Shown here piece by piece: positions 16,121-25,483 of a stretch of DNA of 64,000 nt. The notes under the pieces were generated by a model, which worked only from the letters and a program-made list of their open reading frames with translations, searched no databases and was not told where the DNA came from. Origin of the DNA: Hyphomicrobiales bacterium (lineage in GTDB: Bacteria; Pseudomonadota; Alphaproteobacteria; Rhizobiales; Beijerinckiaceae); NCBI GenBank assembly GCA_900470775.1, contig UCBZ01000042.1, forward strand, positions 17,153 to 81,152. Direction: 5' to 3'. The translations under genes were made by a program, and so were the position numbers. Each line of letters starts with the position of its first letter. Within the stretch, counting starts at the first letter, position 1.

Positions 16121-17287
16121 ATGAGCGAAATCAAGGGAGCGTCCGTCGTCATCTTCGGCGGCGGCGTCACGGGCCTCAGCGCCGCCTGGTGGCTGGCCCG
16201 CGAGGGCGTCGATGTCCTGGTCATCGAGAAGGGCATGATCGGCTGGGAGGCTTCGGGCCGCAATGGCGGCGGCTGCTCGCACCATCATTCGCCGCTCTTC
16301 CTCGAGGAACAGCGGCTCTGGCCTGACATGGACGAATTGCTCGGCTATCCCACCGAATTCAGCCCCAGCCGGGTGCGCCTGGCCTCGAGCGAGCACCAGA
16401 TGGCGCTCTATGGCCGGGCGCTGTCAAACGCGAAGCGGCAGGGTTTTGACTCCGAAATCCTCGACGTGAAGCAGATCAGGGAGTTCGTGCCGCTGGCCGG
16501 CGAGAACATGGTCGGCGGCTATTTCTACAAGTTCGGCGGCCACGCCAATCCGCACCGCACCCTGCAGGCCTATGCCTGGGCGATGCAGGATCATGGCGGA
16601 CGCGTGATGCAGCATTGCGCTGTCACGGGTTTCCAGACGGCCGGCGGCAAGGTCACCGGCGTCGAGACCGAGCGCGGGCTCGTCGCCTGCGACCATCTCG
16701 TCATTGCCGCAGGCCCCCAGACGGGGCGGCTCTCGGCCATGCTCGGGCAGGAGGTTCCGGTCGCTTCGGCCCGCTGCGAGATGATCGTCACCGAGCCTTT
16801 GCCGCTGATGCCCTATGGCGGCGTCGATGGGAACGGCCTCTACGGCCGCCAGACCCTGCGCGGCAACCTCGCCTATGGCGGCGGCCCGCATGAATGGCTC
16901 GACATCGCCGGCAACGCCGCCCCGGCCAAGCCGACGACGCCATTGATGGGCCATATCGGCCGCAGGCTGGCGGAATTGCTGCCGAAAGCGGCGCATGCCC
17001 GCATCATCCGCTCCTGGGCGGGCGTGATCGAGAACACGCCCGACGGACGGCCGGTGATAGATCGCCTCGGTTCGCTGGAGAATGTCGTCGTGGCAACGCT
17101 GTCGAGCGTCGGCTTCGGCCTCTCGCCGGCAAGCGGCCACGCAATCCGAGACCTCGTCATCGACGGCACCTGTTCCTTCGCCGACATCTCGTCGTTCAAG
17201 CTGTCCCGCTTCGACAGGCTCGAACCGAACTGGCGTGATTTGCAGGGCTGGCAGGCGCTGGCGGCGCAAGAGGCAATCGCGGCTTAG
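16121..17287 (+). CDS. HcnC/OoxB-like beta subunit, DAO-family FAD oxidase
   Basis: This 388-residue protein belongs to the D-amino-acid oxidase/glycine oxidase superfamily. The FAD-binding motif GGGVTGLSAAWWLA is near residue 12 and is followed by the SGRNGGG stretch that is typical of amine oxidases of this fold. The beta subunit of the HcnBC/OoxAB type holds the substrate site and removes hydride from a secondary or primary amine. It is the last gene of the apparent six-gene set from 11046. It ends about 57 bases before the tRNA-Ser gene on the other strand. Confidence 0.85.
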   Translation: MSEIKGASVVIFGGGVTGLSAAWWLAREGVDVLVIEKGMIGWEASGRNGGGCSHHHSPLFLEEQRLWPDMDELLGYPTEFSPSRVRLASSEHQMALYGRALSNAKRQGFDSEILDVKQIREFVPLAGENMVGGYFYKFGGHANPHRTLQAYAWAMQDHGGRVMQHCAVTGFQTAGGKVTGVETERGLVACDHLVIAAGPQTGRLSAMLGQEVPVASARCEMIVTEPLPLMPYGGVDGNGLYGRQTLRGNLAYGGGPHEWLDIAGNAAPAKPTTPLMGHIGRRLAELLPKAAHARIIRSWAGVIENTPDGRPVIDRLGSLENVVVATLSSVGFGLSPASGHAIRDLVIDGTCSFADISSFKLSRFDRLEPNWRDLQGWQALAAQEAIAA

Positions 17288-17344
17288 CGAGGCGTGGCTG
17301 GCGCTGACTGCCTGCCTTGCGGAGGCCCACTCAACGCGAATCGA

Positions 17345-17434
17345 TGGCGGAAGGGGTGGGATTCGAACCCACGGTAGGCTTTCACCTACGGCGGTTTTCA
17401 AGACCGCTGCCTTAAACCACTCGGCCACCCTTCC
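17345..17434 (-). tRNA. tRNA-Ser (anticodon TGA)
   Basis: On the minus strand the 5' end GGAAGGG pairs with CCCTTCC at the 3' end, followed by discriminator G and an encoded CCA. The anticodon arm is GCGGT-CTTGAAA-ACCGC, giving anticodon TGA. A long variable arm (GTAGGTGAAAGCCTAC) and the T-loop GGGTTCGAATCCC confirm a class II serine tRNA of 90 bases including CCA. It reads UCA and related serine codons. Confidence 0.97.
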
Positions 17435-17822
17435 GGTGTCGCAGTCATTGCCGCGCATGGGCCGTTTTGGCAAGCGCTGTCCGCAACGAGCAGGCGAGGG
17501 GGGCGGCATGGGCAGCGTTTTCGCGGCGGATCGGCTCGAACGGAGGGCGCCGCTCTCTCGGCAGAGTGTGCTTGCGGCAAGCGTGGCAGCCGTGCCACGC
17601 CTCTGCCGAAAAGTGGCGCTGGCGTGCCGCGGGTTGACAGTTGCCGCATTTCCGACACCTTTGTGCCCGCTCAAGGGCACGCGGGGAACAGCCCGTTAAC
17701 GCTACCGCGTCGCTGCGGCCGGCGTTAACGATCCCTTAATTGGATTGACCGAAAACTCTGGCTTCGCCGCCGATGCGGCGTGGTCGGCTTGTGGTTTTCG
17801 GCGCAGAAAGCGGAACGACGGC
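17435..17822. other. Intergenic gap between tRNA-Ser and rlpA; no gene seen
   Basis: I find no convincing coding frame in these 388 bases. They should hold the tRNA promoter reading left and the rlpA promoter reading right. A perfect -35 hexamer TTGACA is at 17634-17639, but no good -10 follows at the usual spacing. A strong two-tier hairpin at 17558-17609 is listed separately. Confidence 0.6.
17558..17609. other. Two-tier hairpin in the tRNA-Ser/rlpA gap
   Basis: An outer 9-bp stem TCGGCAGAG/CTCTGCCGA (17558-17566 and 17601-17609) encloses a 14-base left-hand bulge. Inside it, a perfect 8-bp stem GCGTGGCA/TGCCACGC (17581-17588 and 17593-17600) closes on GCCG and abuts the outer right arm. 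It is followed by AAAAG on the plus strand and has no T-tract. It may be a small RNA fold, a leader structure of rlpA or a double operator. Confidence 0.45.
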
Positions 17823-19031
17823 ATGATGCGAGGCGCTCGCCCTTCGGCACCGGACAGCCTTTCCGCTTCGACCGATACGGGCCTAGCCCTGCCTTCCCGC
17901 AGCATCGCCATCCGCGCCGCGCGCCTTGGCTGCGTTGCGCTCGCCGGCCTTTTTCTCGCCAATTGCGCCAACGACCAGGTCGCGCGTCGCGGCAAGTCGA
18001 AGGAAATCGGCGCCTTCCCGCAGTCGAAATATGGCCCCGCCAGCCCGCGCGTCGTCGCGGAGGGCGAAGATGTGCCCAAGGGCGGCGGACGCCAGCTCAT
18101 CGGCAAGACCTATTCCGTCGCCGGCAAGCGCTATACCCCTTACGAAAAGCCCGTCGGCTATACGGCTGTCGGCACCGCCTCCTGGTATGGCGAGGCTTTC
18201 CACGGCCGCCGCACCGCCAATGGCGAGGTCTATGACCGCCACGGCATCACCGCCGCGCATCCGACTATGCCGCTGCCGGCCTATGCCCGCGTTACGAACA
18301 TGCTCAACAGCCGCTCGATCATCGTGCGCGTCAACGATCGCGGCCCCTATCATGGCGGCCGCGTCATGGACGTCTCGCAGCAAACGGCCGAGGCGCTGGC
18401 CTTCCGCCATCTCGGCACCGCGCGAATCAAGCTCGAATATCTCGGCCAGGCCTCGCTCGCCGGCTCAGACGACAAGCTTCTTCTGGCGACACTGCGCACC
18501 GACGGCCAGCCCGCCGCCATCCCGGGCACGAGCGCCCGCACGATGGTCGCTAGCGCAGCCCCAGTCGCCAGCACCCGTTCGCAAAGCGCCAATCTCGACG
18601 AGCGGCCTGAACCGGTCGCCGAGCCGGAGATTTCGCGGCCGGTTGCTCAGACCTATTCCACGGCATCGACCGCGCGCGCCTATGCGCCGCAAAGCTATTC
18701 CACGGCCTCGTCATCGAGCGAGCCGCTGCGCACGGTCCAGCCGAGCGAACCCGTTGCGGCTTCGCTCGTCTCGACATCGCCCGCTGGCGGCGTCCCGGTT
18801 CGCGGCGTGAAGCTGCCTCCGAGCCGTCCTTTCGACCTCGATACTATCGCGAACGCAGGCACCCCCGTTCGGGTTCCCGCCGTGATGCGCAGCACGTTGC
18901 CGCCGACGCGGGCCACGGTTGCGAGCCTGTTCGCCGCCCCCGAGCGCGCACCGACGCAGCGCTTCTCTGCCTCGCATCCGCTCAATCGCGCCCTCCTTCC
19001 GCAAGAGCTGCAGCCGCTGTCGCGGAATTGA
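17823..19031 (+). CDS. rlpA: RlpA-family septal ring lytic transglycosylase lipoprotein
   Basis: The protein has 402 residues. A lipoprotein signal ends LFLANC with the lipidated cysteine at residue 48. The double-psi beta-barrel RlpA domain follows: GTASWYGEAFHGRRTANGE and later VNDRGPYHGGRVMDVS, including the conserved acidic catalytic residues of this family. The C-terminal part is low in complexity and rich in Ser, Ala and Pro; no SPOR domain is visible, unlike E. coli RlpA. RlpA cuts peptidoglycan strands lacking stem peptides at the division site. The start at 17823 (a second ATG follows at 17826) puts a basic segment before the hydrophobic core. A D-alanyl-D-alanine carboxypeptidase gene follows on the same strand. 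Confidence 0.88.
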   Translation: MMRGARPSAPDSLSASTDTGLALPSRSIAIRAARLGCVALAGLFLANCANDQVARRGKSKEIGAFPQSKYGPASPRVVAEGEDVPKGGGRQLIGKTYSVAGKRYTPYEKPVGYTAVGTASWYGEAFHGRRTANGEVYDRHGITAAHPTMPLPAYARVTNMLNSRSIIVRVNDRGPYHGGRVMDVSQQTAEALAFRHLGTARIKLEYLGQASLAGSDDKLLLATLRTDGQPAAIPGTSARTMVASAAPVASTRSQSANLDERPEPVAEPEISRPVAQTYSTASTARAYAPQSYSTASSSSEPLRTVQPSEPVAASLVSTSPAGGVPVRGVKLPPSRPFDLDTIANAGTPVRVPAVMRSTLPPTRATVASLFAAPERAPTQRFSASHPLNRALLPQELQPLSRN

Positions 19032-19079
19032 TGCGATCGAGCCTTGACCGGCCGCGTTCGGCTCTGCTTCTGATCGGAT

Positions 19080-20321
19080 ATGCGCGCTCCCGGTCGCCCG
19101 TCTGACAGGTTTTCCACCGTTTCGGTCGTCAGGCGCTGCCTGATCCGCGCCCGTGCGCTCGGCGTCGTCGCGATGCTGGCGTTCGCAGCCGGACTGCCTG
19201 CTTCCACTGCCTTCGCTCAGAGCTTCCAGTCGCCGGCCCCCTTTGCGGTGCTGCTCGATTCCGCCAGCGGCACCATCCTCTACGAGAAGGCGGCCGACGA
19301 ACTGATGGCGCCCGCCAGCCTCGCCAAGATCGCGACCGCGCTCGTCGCCTTCCAGGAAATCGCCCAGGGCCGGCTGACGCTCGACAGCGAGATCGGCATT
19401 TCCGAGAACGCCTGGCGCAAGGGTGGCGGCGTCTCGGGCGGCTCGACCATGTTCGCCCAGCTCAACAGCCGGGTGAAGCTCTCCGACATCCTGCACGGTA
19501 TCATCGTCCAGTCCGGCAATGATGCTTCGATTGCGCTGGCCGAGACCGTCGCCGGAGACGAGGCGACCTTCGCGCGGCTGATGACCGAGCGCGTCCGGGC
19601 GCTCGGTCTGACGAAATCGGTCTTCCGCAACGCCACCGGCATGGGCGATCCGCTGCAGAAGGTCACGGCGCGCGAACTCGCGCTCCTGTCCGACCACATC
19701 ATCAAGACCTACCCGGAGCACTACAGGATCTTCGGCCAGCGCGAATTCACCTGGAACAAGATCAGGCAGCAGAACCGCAACCCGCTGCTGACGATGGATA
19801 TCGGCGCCGACGGGCTCAAGACCGGCAATATCGACGATTCCGGCTTTGGCCTCGTCGGCTCGGCGGTGCAGAACGGCCAGCGCCTGATCGTGGTGGTCAA
19901 TGGCCTGAAGACCGCGCGCGACCGCGCCAACGAATCGCGCAAGCTGCTCGAATGGGGTTTTCGCGCCTTCGAGCCGCGCAAGATCTTCGACGCCGGCGAG
20001 ATCGTCGGCGAGGCCAGCGTCTTCGGCGGCGAGAAGGGACGAGTCGGGCTCAAGGCCAGGGGGCCTGTCAGCCTGCTCCTGCCGCGCGGCAGCAGCGAAC
20101 GCCTGAACGCACGCATCGTCTATCGCGGGCCGCTGATCGTGCCCGTCCAGGAAGGGGCGCAGGTCGCGCGGCTCCTGGTCACGCGCGGCGAGGTCAAGAC
20201 GCTCGACATACCCCTCTATGCCGCCGAGACGGTGCAGGCCGGCACCTTGCAGAGCCGCGCGCTCGACGCGCTGATGGAAGCGGCATCCGGCTGGGTCCGC
20301 AAGGCCCTGAGCCGGAGTTGA
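19080..20321 (+). CDS. D-alanyl-D-alanine carboxypeptidase (low-molecular-weight penicillin-binding protein)
   Basis: This is a 413-residue peptidase S11 protein. The signal peptide ends near residue 47 (ASTAFAQ). The catalytic motif is SLAK at residues 80-83, then SGN in VQSGNDASIALAE and KTG in DGLKTGN complete the penicilloyl-serine active site. A C-terminal PBP5-like domain follows. It removes the last D-Ala from peptidoglycan stem peptides in the periplasm. The gene lies 48 bases after rlpA and 8 bases before tmk. Confidence 0.92.
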   Translation: MRAPGRPSDRFSTVSVVRRCLIRARALGVVAMLAFAAGLPASTAFAQSFQSPAPFAVLLDSASGTILYEKAADELMAPASLAKIATALVAFQEIAQGRLTLDSEIGISENAWRKGGGVSGGSTMFAQLNSRVKLSDILHGIIVQSGNDASIALAETVAGDEATFARLMTERVRALGLTKSVFRNATGMGDPLQKVTARELALLSDHIIKTYPEHYRIFGQREFTWNKIRQQNRNPLLTMDIGADGLKTGNIDDSGFGLVGSAVQNGQRLIVVVNGLKTARDRANESRKLLEWGFRAFEPRKIFDAGEIVGEASVFGGEKGRVGLKARGPVSLLLPRGSSERLNARIVYRGPLIVPVQEGAQVARLLVTRGEVKTLDIPLYAAETVQAGTLQSRALDALMEAASGWVRKALSRS

Positions 20322-20329
20322 GCGGCGCC

Positions 20330-20980
20330 ATGGCACCGGGACGCTTCATCACGCTCGAAGGCGGCGAGGGCGCCGGCAAATCGACGCTGGCCCGCAGCCT
20401 GAAGGAGCGCATCGAGGCGCTCGGCCTGCGCGTCACGGTGACGCGCGAACCCGGCGGCTCGCCCAAGGCCGAGGCGATCCGCGAGGTCATCCTCTCCGGC
20501 CAGGTCAAGCAGCGCGGCCCCTTCGTCGAGGCGCTGATGTTCTCGGCGGCCCGGATCGACCATATCGACCGGCTGATCGCGCCCGCCCTGGCGCGGGGCG
20601 AATGGGTGCTCTGCGACCGCTTCATCGATTCGACCCGGGTCTATCAGGGCACGCTCGGCCGCATCGAGCCGGGGCTGCTGGCTGAGCTCGAAGCCGTCAC
20701 CATCGACGGGCTGATGCCGGATCTGACGCTGATCCTCGATCTCGACCCGAGCATCGGGCTTGCCCGCGCGGCGCGGCGCCGGGCCCCCGGCGAAGGCACC
20801 GACCGCTTCGAGAGTGAGACCCTGGCCTTCCATCGCAAGCTGCGAAAGGCCTATCTCGCGATCGCCGAAGCCGAGCCGTCGCGCTGCGTCGTGCTCGATG
20901 CGGCGCAGCCGCCGGCCATGCTGGCGCAGGCGGCCTGGACGGCGATCCGCGAGCACCTTCCGGTGCCGCAGGCCGCCTGA
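20330..20980 (+). CDS. tmk: Thymidylate kinase
   Basis: The enzyme has 216 residues and phosphorylates dTMP to dTDP with ATP. The P-loop GGEGAGKST is at residues 11-19, the TREPGGSP motif is near residue 40, and DRFIDSTRVYQG contains the conserved DR and the substrate-binding region. A lid segment RRRAPGEGTDRFE follows. The ATG at 20330 is 8 bases after the carboxypeptidase stop. The tmk-holB order is conserved in rhizobia. Confidence 0.96.
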   Translation: MAPGRFITLEGGEGAGKSTLARSLKERIEALGLRVTVTREPGGSPKAEAIREVILSGQVKQRGPFVEALMFSAARIDHIDRLIAPALARGEWVLCDRFIDSTRVYQGTLGRIEPGLLAELEAVTIDGLMPDLTLILDLDPSIGLARAARRRAPGEGTDRFESETLAFHRKLRKAYLAIAEAEPSRCVVLDAAQPPAMLAQAAWTAIREHLPVPQAA

Positions 20981-21066
20981 GCCGGCCAGGGCTGTTGTCA
21001 TCGAGGGCTCTTGCCCTCAAGCGCGCCACGGACCAAACACATCCGATCAGCGACGAAGGACGACGG

Positions 21067-22137
21067 ATGCTCCAGACCAGCGACGAACCCGACCGCCTGG
21101 CAAACGCGCCGCATCCGCGCGAGACGCTGGCGCTGATCGGGCACGACGCGCAGGAGCAGGCCTTCCTCGCCGCGCTATCGTCGGGCCGGATGCATCATGG
21201 CTGGCTGCTCGGCGGTCCCGAAGGCATCGGCAAGGCGAGCTTCGCCTATCGCGCCGCGCGCTTCGTGCTGGCGGCCGGCGACCCCACCGTCCGGGCAGCA
21301 GGAGCGACCTCGCTGGCGATGCCCGAGACCGATGCGGCGACCCGGCGGGTGATGGCGCAGTCCCACCCCGACCTGCACCTGCTGCGCCGGATCCAGAAGC
21401 CCGACGGCAAGGGCTACACCAGCAACATCCCGGTCGATGCGGTCAGGCGGGTGCTCGACCGTTTCGGTTCGAGCGCGGCCGAGGGCGGCTGGCGCGTCTG
21501 CATCGTCGATTCGGCCGAGGACATGGACCGCTCGGCGGGCAACGCCCTGCTCAAGCTGCTGGAGGAGCCGCCGCCGCGGGCGCTCTTCCTGATCGTGGCC
21601 CATGCGCCGGGCCGGATGCTGCCGACGATCCGCTCGCGCTGCCGCCTGATGACCTTCGCCGCGCTCGACGAGGCGCACGTCGCGCAGGCCGGCGAAATCG
21701 CGCTCGAGCGTCTGGGCGGCCCCTTCGACGCCTCCGCATTGACCCGCGCCGCCCGGCTCGCCGACGGTTCGGTGCGCCGGGCGCTCACCTATGTCGATCC
21801 GGAGACGCTGGCGCTGGTCGAGGCGGTGCGGGCGCGGCTCGACGCGCTGCCCGGCATCGACCTGAACGCGCTGATGGCGCTGGCCGAGGATGTCGCCGGC
21901 AAGGCCGGCGAGAGCGATTTCGCCGTGATGATCGAGACGGTGCAGAGCTGGCTGTCCGACCATCTCCACGCGCATGCTGCAGCGCAACCGGCGCGTCTTG
22001 CACCGCTGGCGGAGGTATGGGACAAGCTTGGTCGTGCGGCCCGCGACGTCGAAACCTACAATCTCGACCGCCGCCCGCTCGTGATGACCATGTTTCATGA
22101 TCTGTCGGATGCGGTTGCCCGCTCGCGCGCAGCGTGA
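21067..22137 (+). CDS. holB: DNA polymerase III delta-prime subunit
   Basis: The 356-residue clamp-loader subunit begins [17 protein letters not shown], typical of alphaproteobacterial HolB. It has the P-loop-like [10 protein letters not shown] near residue 50 and the [19 protein letters not shown] segment. The zinc-finger cysteines of E. coli delta-prime are not evident. The start is set at ATG 21067 because AAGGA stands 7 bases before it; an upstream TTG at 20995 has no such site. It opens and loads the sliding clamp with DnaX and HolA. The stop overlaps a GTG just ahead of metG. Confidence 0.93.
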   Translation: MLQTSDEPDRLANAPHPRETLALIGHDAQEQAFLAALSSGRMHHGWLLGGPEGIGKASFAYRAARFVLAAGDPTVRAAGATSLAMPETDAATRRVMAQSHPDLHLLRRIQKPDGKGYTSNIPVDAVRRVLDRFGSSAAEGGWRVCIVDSAEDMDRSAGNALLKLLEEPPPRALFLIVAHAPGRMLPTIRSRCRLMTFAALDEAHVAQAGEIALERLGGPFDASALTRAARLADGSVRRALTYVDPETLALVEAVRARLDALPGIDLNALMALAEDVAGKAGESDFAVMIETVQSWLSDHLHAHAAAQPARLAPLAEVWDKLGRAARDVETYNLDRRPLVMTMFHDLSDAVARSRAA

Positions 22138-22157
22138 AGCGAACTTCCGGATCGACC

Positions 22158-23720
22158 ATGGCCACGGCCCCGAAATTCTACCTGACGACCGCGATCTCCT
22201 ACACCAATGGCCCGCCGCATCTCGGCCACGCCTATGAGATGGTGACCTCCGACGCGATCGCGCGCTTCAAGCGACTCGACGGCTACGATGTCTTCGCGAT
22301 GACCGGCACCGACGAGCACGGTCAGAAGAACGCACGAACCGCAGCCCAGCATGGGCTCTCGCCGAAGGAATTCGTCGATCGAACGGTCGTGCCCTTCCAA
22401 AACATGGCTCAGACGCTCGGCTGCTCCTTCGACCGCTTCATCCGCACCACCGACGCCGACCATCTGCCCTCGACGCAGGAGTTGTGGCGGCGGATGGAGG
22501 CCAATGGCGACATCTATCTCGCCAAATATGCCGGCTGGTATTCGGTCCGCGACGAAGCCTTCTATGGCGAGGAGGAAACCACGCTCCAGCCCGACGGCAC
22601 GCGCCTGGGCGGGCAGGGCACGCCGGTCGAATGGGTCGAGGAGGAGAGCTATTTCTTCCGCCTGAAAGCCTATCAGGACCGGCTTCTGAAGCTTTATGAG
22701 GACGTGCCGGACTTCGTCTCGCCGCCGACGCGCCGAAACGAGGTCGTCTCCTTCGTGAAGGGCGGGCTGGAGGATCTCTCGATCAGCCGCACCACCTTCG
22801 ACTGGGGTCTTCCCGTGCCGGGCGACCCCAAGCATGTGATGTATGTCTGGGTCGATGCGCTCAACAACTATGTCACCGGAACGGGCTTTCCGGATCCCGA
22901 CAGTCCGCGCGCGCATTACTGGCCGGCCGATGTCCACATCATCGGCAAGGACATCGTGCGCTTCCACACGGTCTATTGGCCGGCCTTCCTGATGTCGGCC
23001 GGGCTGCCGCTGCCCAAGCGCGTCTTCGGCCATGGCTTCCTCCTCGCCAAGGGCGGCGAGAAGATGTCGAAATCGCTCGGTAACGTCGTCGATCCCTTCG
23101 ATCTCGCCGATACCTATGGCGTCGACCAGTTGCGCTATTTCTTCCTGCGCGAGGTCTCCTTTGGCCAGGACGGCGCTTACAGCCATGAGGCGATCGTCGG
23201 GCGCATCAATGCCGACCTCGCCAACGACCTCGGCAACCTGGCGCAGCGCTCGCTCTCGATGATCGCGAAGAACTGCGAGGGCAGGGTGCCGGCACGCGGC
23301 ACGCTGACCGAGGGCGACGAGGCGATGCTGGCGCTGGCCGATGGCGCGCTGGCCAAGGCACGCGGCGCCATGCAGGATTTCGCGCTTCACGTCATGCTGG
23401 CCGAGATCTGGGCCGTGGTCGCGGAGGCGAACCGCTATTTCGCCGCCAACGAACCCTGGCGCCTGTCCAAGAGCGACCCGGCCCGGCGCGACAGCGTGCT
23501 TTACGTCACCGCCGAGGTGATCAGGCAGGTCGCGATCCTGGTCCAGCCGGTGATGCCGGATTCCATGGCCAAGCTGCTCGATCTGCTCGGCGTCGCGCCC
23601 GAAGCGCGCAGCTTCGCGGCCCTGGGCGAAGGTGGCCGACTCGTCGCCGTCACGCCATTGCCGGCGCCGAGCGGGATCTTCCCGCGCTATGTCGAGCCTG
23701 ACAGCGGGCAGGCCGCCTGA
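22158..23720 (+). CDS. metG: Methionyl-tRNA synthetase
   Basis: MetG here has 520 residues and charges tRNA-Met. The class I signature HLGH is at residues 21-24 and KMSKS near residue 303 ([12 protein letters not shown]). It is the short form that lacks the C-terminal dimerisation and tRNA-binding domain of E. coli MetG. The ATG at 22158 is 20 bases after the holB stop. Its TGA overlaps the tatD ATG by one base, so the two are co-translated. Confidence 0.96.
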   Translation: MATAPKFYLTTAISYTNGPPHLGHAYEMVTSDAIARFKRLDGYDVFAMTGTDEHGQKNARTAAQHGLSPKEFVDRTVVPFQNMAQTLGCSFDRFIRTTDADHLPSTQELWRRMEANGDIYLAKYAGWYSVRDEAFYGEEETTLQPDGTRLGGQGTPVEWVEEESYFFRLKAYQDRLLKLYEDVPDFVSPPTRRNEVVSFVKGGLEDLSISRTTFDWGLPVPGDPKHVMYVWVDALNNYVTGTGFPDPDSPRAHYWPADVHIIGKDIVRFHTVYWPAFLMSAGLPLPKRVFGHGFLLAKGGEKMSKSLGNVVDPFDLADTYGVDQLRYFFLREVSFGQDGAYSHEAIVGRINADLANDLGNLAQRSLSMIAKNCEGRVPARGTLTEGDEAMLALADGALAKARGAMQDFALHVMLAEIWAVVAEANRYFAANEPWRLSKSDPARRDSVLYVTAEVIRQVAILVQPVMPDSMAKLLDLLGVAPEARSFAALGEGGRLVAVTPLPAPSGIFPRYVEPDSGQAA

Positions 23721-24520
23721 TGCTGATCGACACCCATTGCCATCTCGACTTCCCGGACTTCGCCGAGGAACTGCCGTCCTATGTCGCCCGCGCCGAAGCG
23801 GCCGGCGTCGGTCGCATGGTCACGATCTCGACCCGGGTCGCGCGCTTTGCCGCCTATGCGGCGATCGCCGAACGCTTCCCGTCAGTCTGGTGCAGCGTCG
23901 GCACGCATCCCCATGGCGCGCATGAGGAATTGGACGTCACCGCCGAGCAGCTTGTGGCCCTGTCGGCGCATCCGCGCTGCGTCGCCATCGGCGAGGCCGG
24001 GCTCGACTACCACTATGACAAGAGCCCGCGCGAGGCGCAGGCTCAAGGGCTGCGCGTCCATATAGCGGCGGCCCGGATCACCCAGCTGCCGCTCGTCATC
24101 CATGCCCGCCAGGCCGATGACGACATGATCGCGATCCTGCGCGAGGAAATGGGGAAGGGCGCCTTCCCCGCCATCCTGCATTGCTTCACCGCCGGCGAAG
24201 CGCTCGCCATGGCGGGCGTGGAGCTCGGTCTCTACGTCTCGTTCTCCGGCATCCTGACCTTCAAGACCTCGGAAGAATTGCGCCGGATCGCCCGGATGGT
24301 GCCGCGCGAGCGCCTGCTGGTCGAGACCGATGCGCCCTATCTCGCGCCCGTGCCGTTCAGGGGCAAGCGCAACGAGCCGTCCTATGTCGTTGAGACGGCA
24401 AGGGTTCTCGGTGACACGATCGGCGTCTCATTCGACGAGATCGCAGCCCTGACCACGGCGAATGCGCGCCGCTGCTACTGGAAGATGGACCATGCCGTGC
24501 CCGTCGCGCAGGTCGCCTGA
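23720..24520 (+). CDS. tatD: TatD-family metal-dependent DNase/hydrolase
   Basis: This 266-residue amidohydrolase-fold protein has the TatD metal-ligand motifs DTHCHLDF at the start, GEAGLDYHY, VIHARQADDD, LHCFTAGE and ETDAPYLAP. Family members are 3'-5' DNA exonucleases or quality-control hydrolases. It is the usual neighbour of metG in alphaproteobacteria and starts on the last base of the metG stop codon. The assignment to the family is firm; the cellular substrate is less so. Confidence 0.92.
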   Translation: MLIDTHCHLDFPDFAEELPSYVARAEAAGVGRMVTISTRVARFAAYAAIAERFPSVWCSVGTHPHGAHEELDVTAEQLVALSAHPRCVAIGEAGLDYHYDKSPREAQAQGLRVHIAAARITQLPLVIHARQADDDMIAILREEMGKGAFPAILHCFTAGEALAMAGVELGLYVSFSGILTFKTSEELRRIARMVPRERLLVETDAPYLAPVPFRGKRNEPSYVVETARVLGDTIGVSFDEIAALTTANARRCYWKMDHAVPVAQVA

Positions 24521-24534
24521 GGCAGCGGACGGAC

Positions 24535-25383
24535 ATGACCCATACGCTGACGATTCTCGGTTGCGGCTCCTCCGGCGGCGTGCCCAAGCCCGGCACCGGC
24601 TGGGGGGGCTGTGATCCGTCCGAGCCGAAGAACCGGCGGCGGCGCTGCTCGATCCTGGTCGAGCGCGTCCAGGAGGCGGGCACGACGCGGCTGCTCGTCG
24701 ATACCTCGCCGGATTTGCGCGAACAGCTTCTCGACGCCGAGGTGCCCGATCTCGACGCCGTGCTGTTCAGCCACGACCACGCCGACCATACCCATGGCAT
24801 CGACGATCTGCGCTCGCTCGTGCTGCACAACCGGAGGCGCATCGTCGTCCACGCCGATACGCTGACGACGCACTCATTGCTCTCGCGCTTCGCCTATCTG
24901 TTCGAGACGCCGCCGGGCAGCATCTACCCGCCGATCCTTGAGCTGCGGCCGATGGCGGACCGGACTCCTGTGACCGTCCAGGGCGCCGGCGGCGAGATCG
25001 TCGCGCTGCCGATCGCCGTCGAGCACGGGCCGAACTACGAGGCGCTTGGCTTCCGCTTCGGCGACGTCGCTTATCTGCCAGATGTCAGCCTGATCCCACT
25101 GCGGGCCAAGGCGGCCCTGGCAGGGCTCGACATCCTGATCCTCGACTGCCTGCGCGAGGCGCCGCATCCGAGCCATTTCAACCTGACGCAGGCGCTGGCG
25201 ACGATCGCGGAACTGAAACCGCGCAAGGCGATCATGACCGATCTCCACTCCGATCTCGATTACGCCAGGCTTATCAGCATGTTGCCGCCGGATATCGATG
25301 TGGCATTCGATGGCATGCGGATCCCGTTCGACCTGCGGATCGACGCTGCCAGGACCAGCACGGCATCAGTTTTAGTTCCATAA
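24535..25383 (+). CDS. MBL-fold metallo-hydrolase, PhnP/ribonuclease Z-like
   Basis: The protein has 282 residues. It begins TLTILGCGSSGGVPKPG, followed by a cysteine-containing NRRRRCSILVE segment and the metallo-beta-lactamase metal motif SHDHADHTHGIDDL. Later metal ligands are in VEHGPNYEALGF and in the aspartate of ILDCLREAPHPSHF. Relatives include PhnP phosphodiesterases and tRNase Z-like enzymes, so a phosphodiester substrate is likely. It belongs to the metG-tatD operon. The final residues after IPFDLRID are not typical and run into an AT-rich inverted repeat that overlaps the stop codon. Confidence 0.85.
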   Translation: MTHTLTILGCGSSGGVPKPGTGWGGCDPSEPKNRRRRCSILVERVQEAGTTRLLVDTSPDLREQLLDAEVPDLDAVLFSHDHADHTHGIDDLRSLVLHNRRRIVVHADTLTTHSLLSRFAYLFETPPGSIYPPILELRPMADRTPVTVQGAGGEIVALPIAVEHGPNYEALGFRFGDVAYLPDVSLIPLRAKAALAGLDILILDCLREAPHPSHFNLTQALATIAELKPRKAIMTDLHSDLDYARLISMLPPDIDVAFDGMRIPFDLRIDAARTSTASVLVP

Positions 25384-25394
25384 TATACCTTATG
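25379..25394. promoter_or_regulatory. CATAA-N6-TTATG inverted repeat overlapping the MBL-hydrolase stop
   Basis: CATAA (25379-25383), TATACC, TTATG (25390-25394) form a short operator-like palindrome in an AT-rich island. It covers the stop codon of the MBL gene and lies in a convergent gap where no promoter is expected. It may be the remnant of a lost regulatory region or a transcript-end signal. Confidence 0.35.
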
Positions 25395-25483
25395 CGAATC
25401 AGCTATGGGGTGGTTGGTGTGTGATCCCGCGTCATCCCTGCCGCCGCTCGGCTTCACGCTGCGTACGGCACAGGCCGATCCGC

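Noticed and set aside
17345..17434. tRNA-Ser as an integration site for an adjacent island
   Set aside because: No integrase and no direct repeat of the tRNA 3' end was seen; the genes on the rlpA side are conserved core genes.
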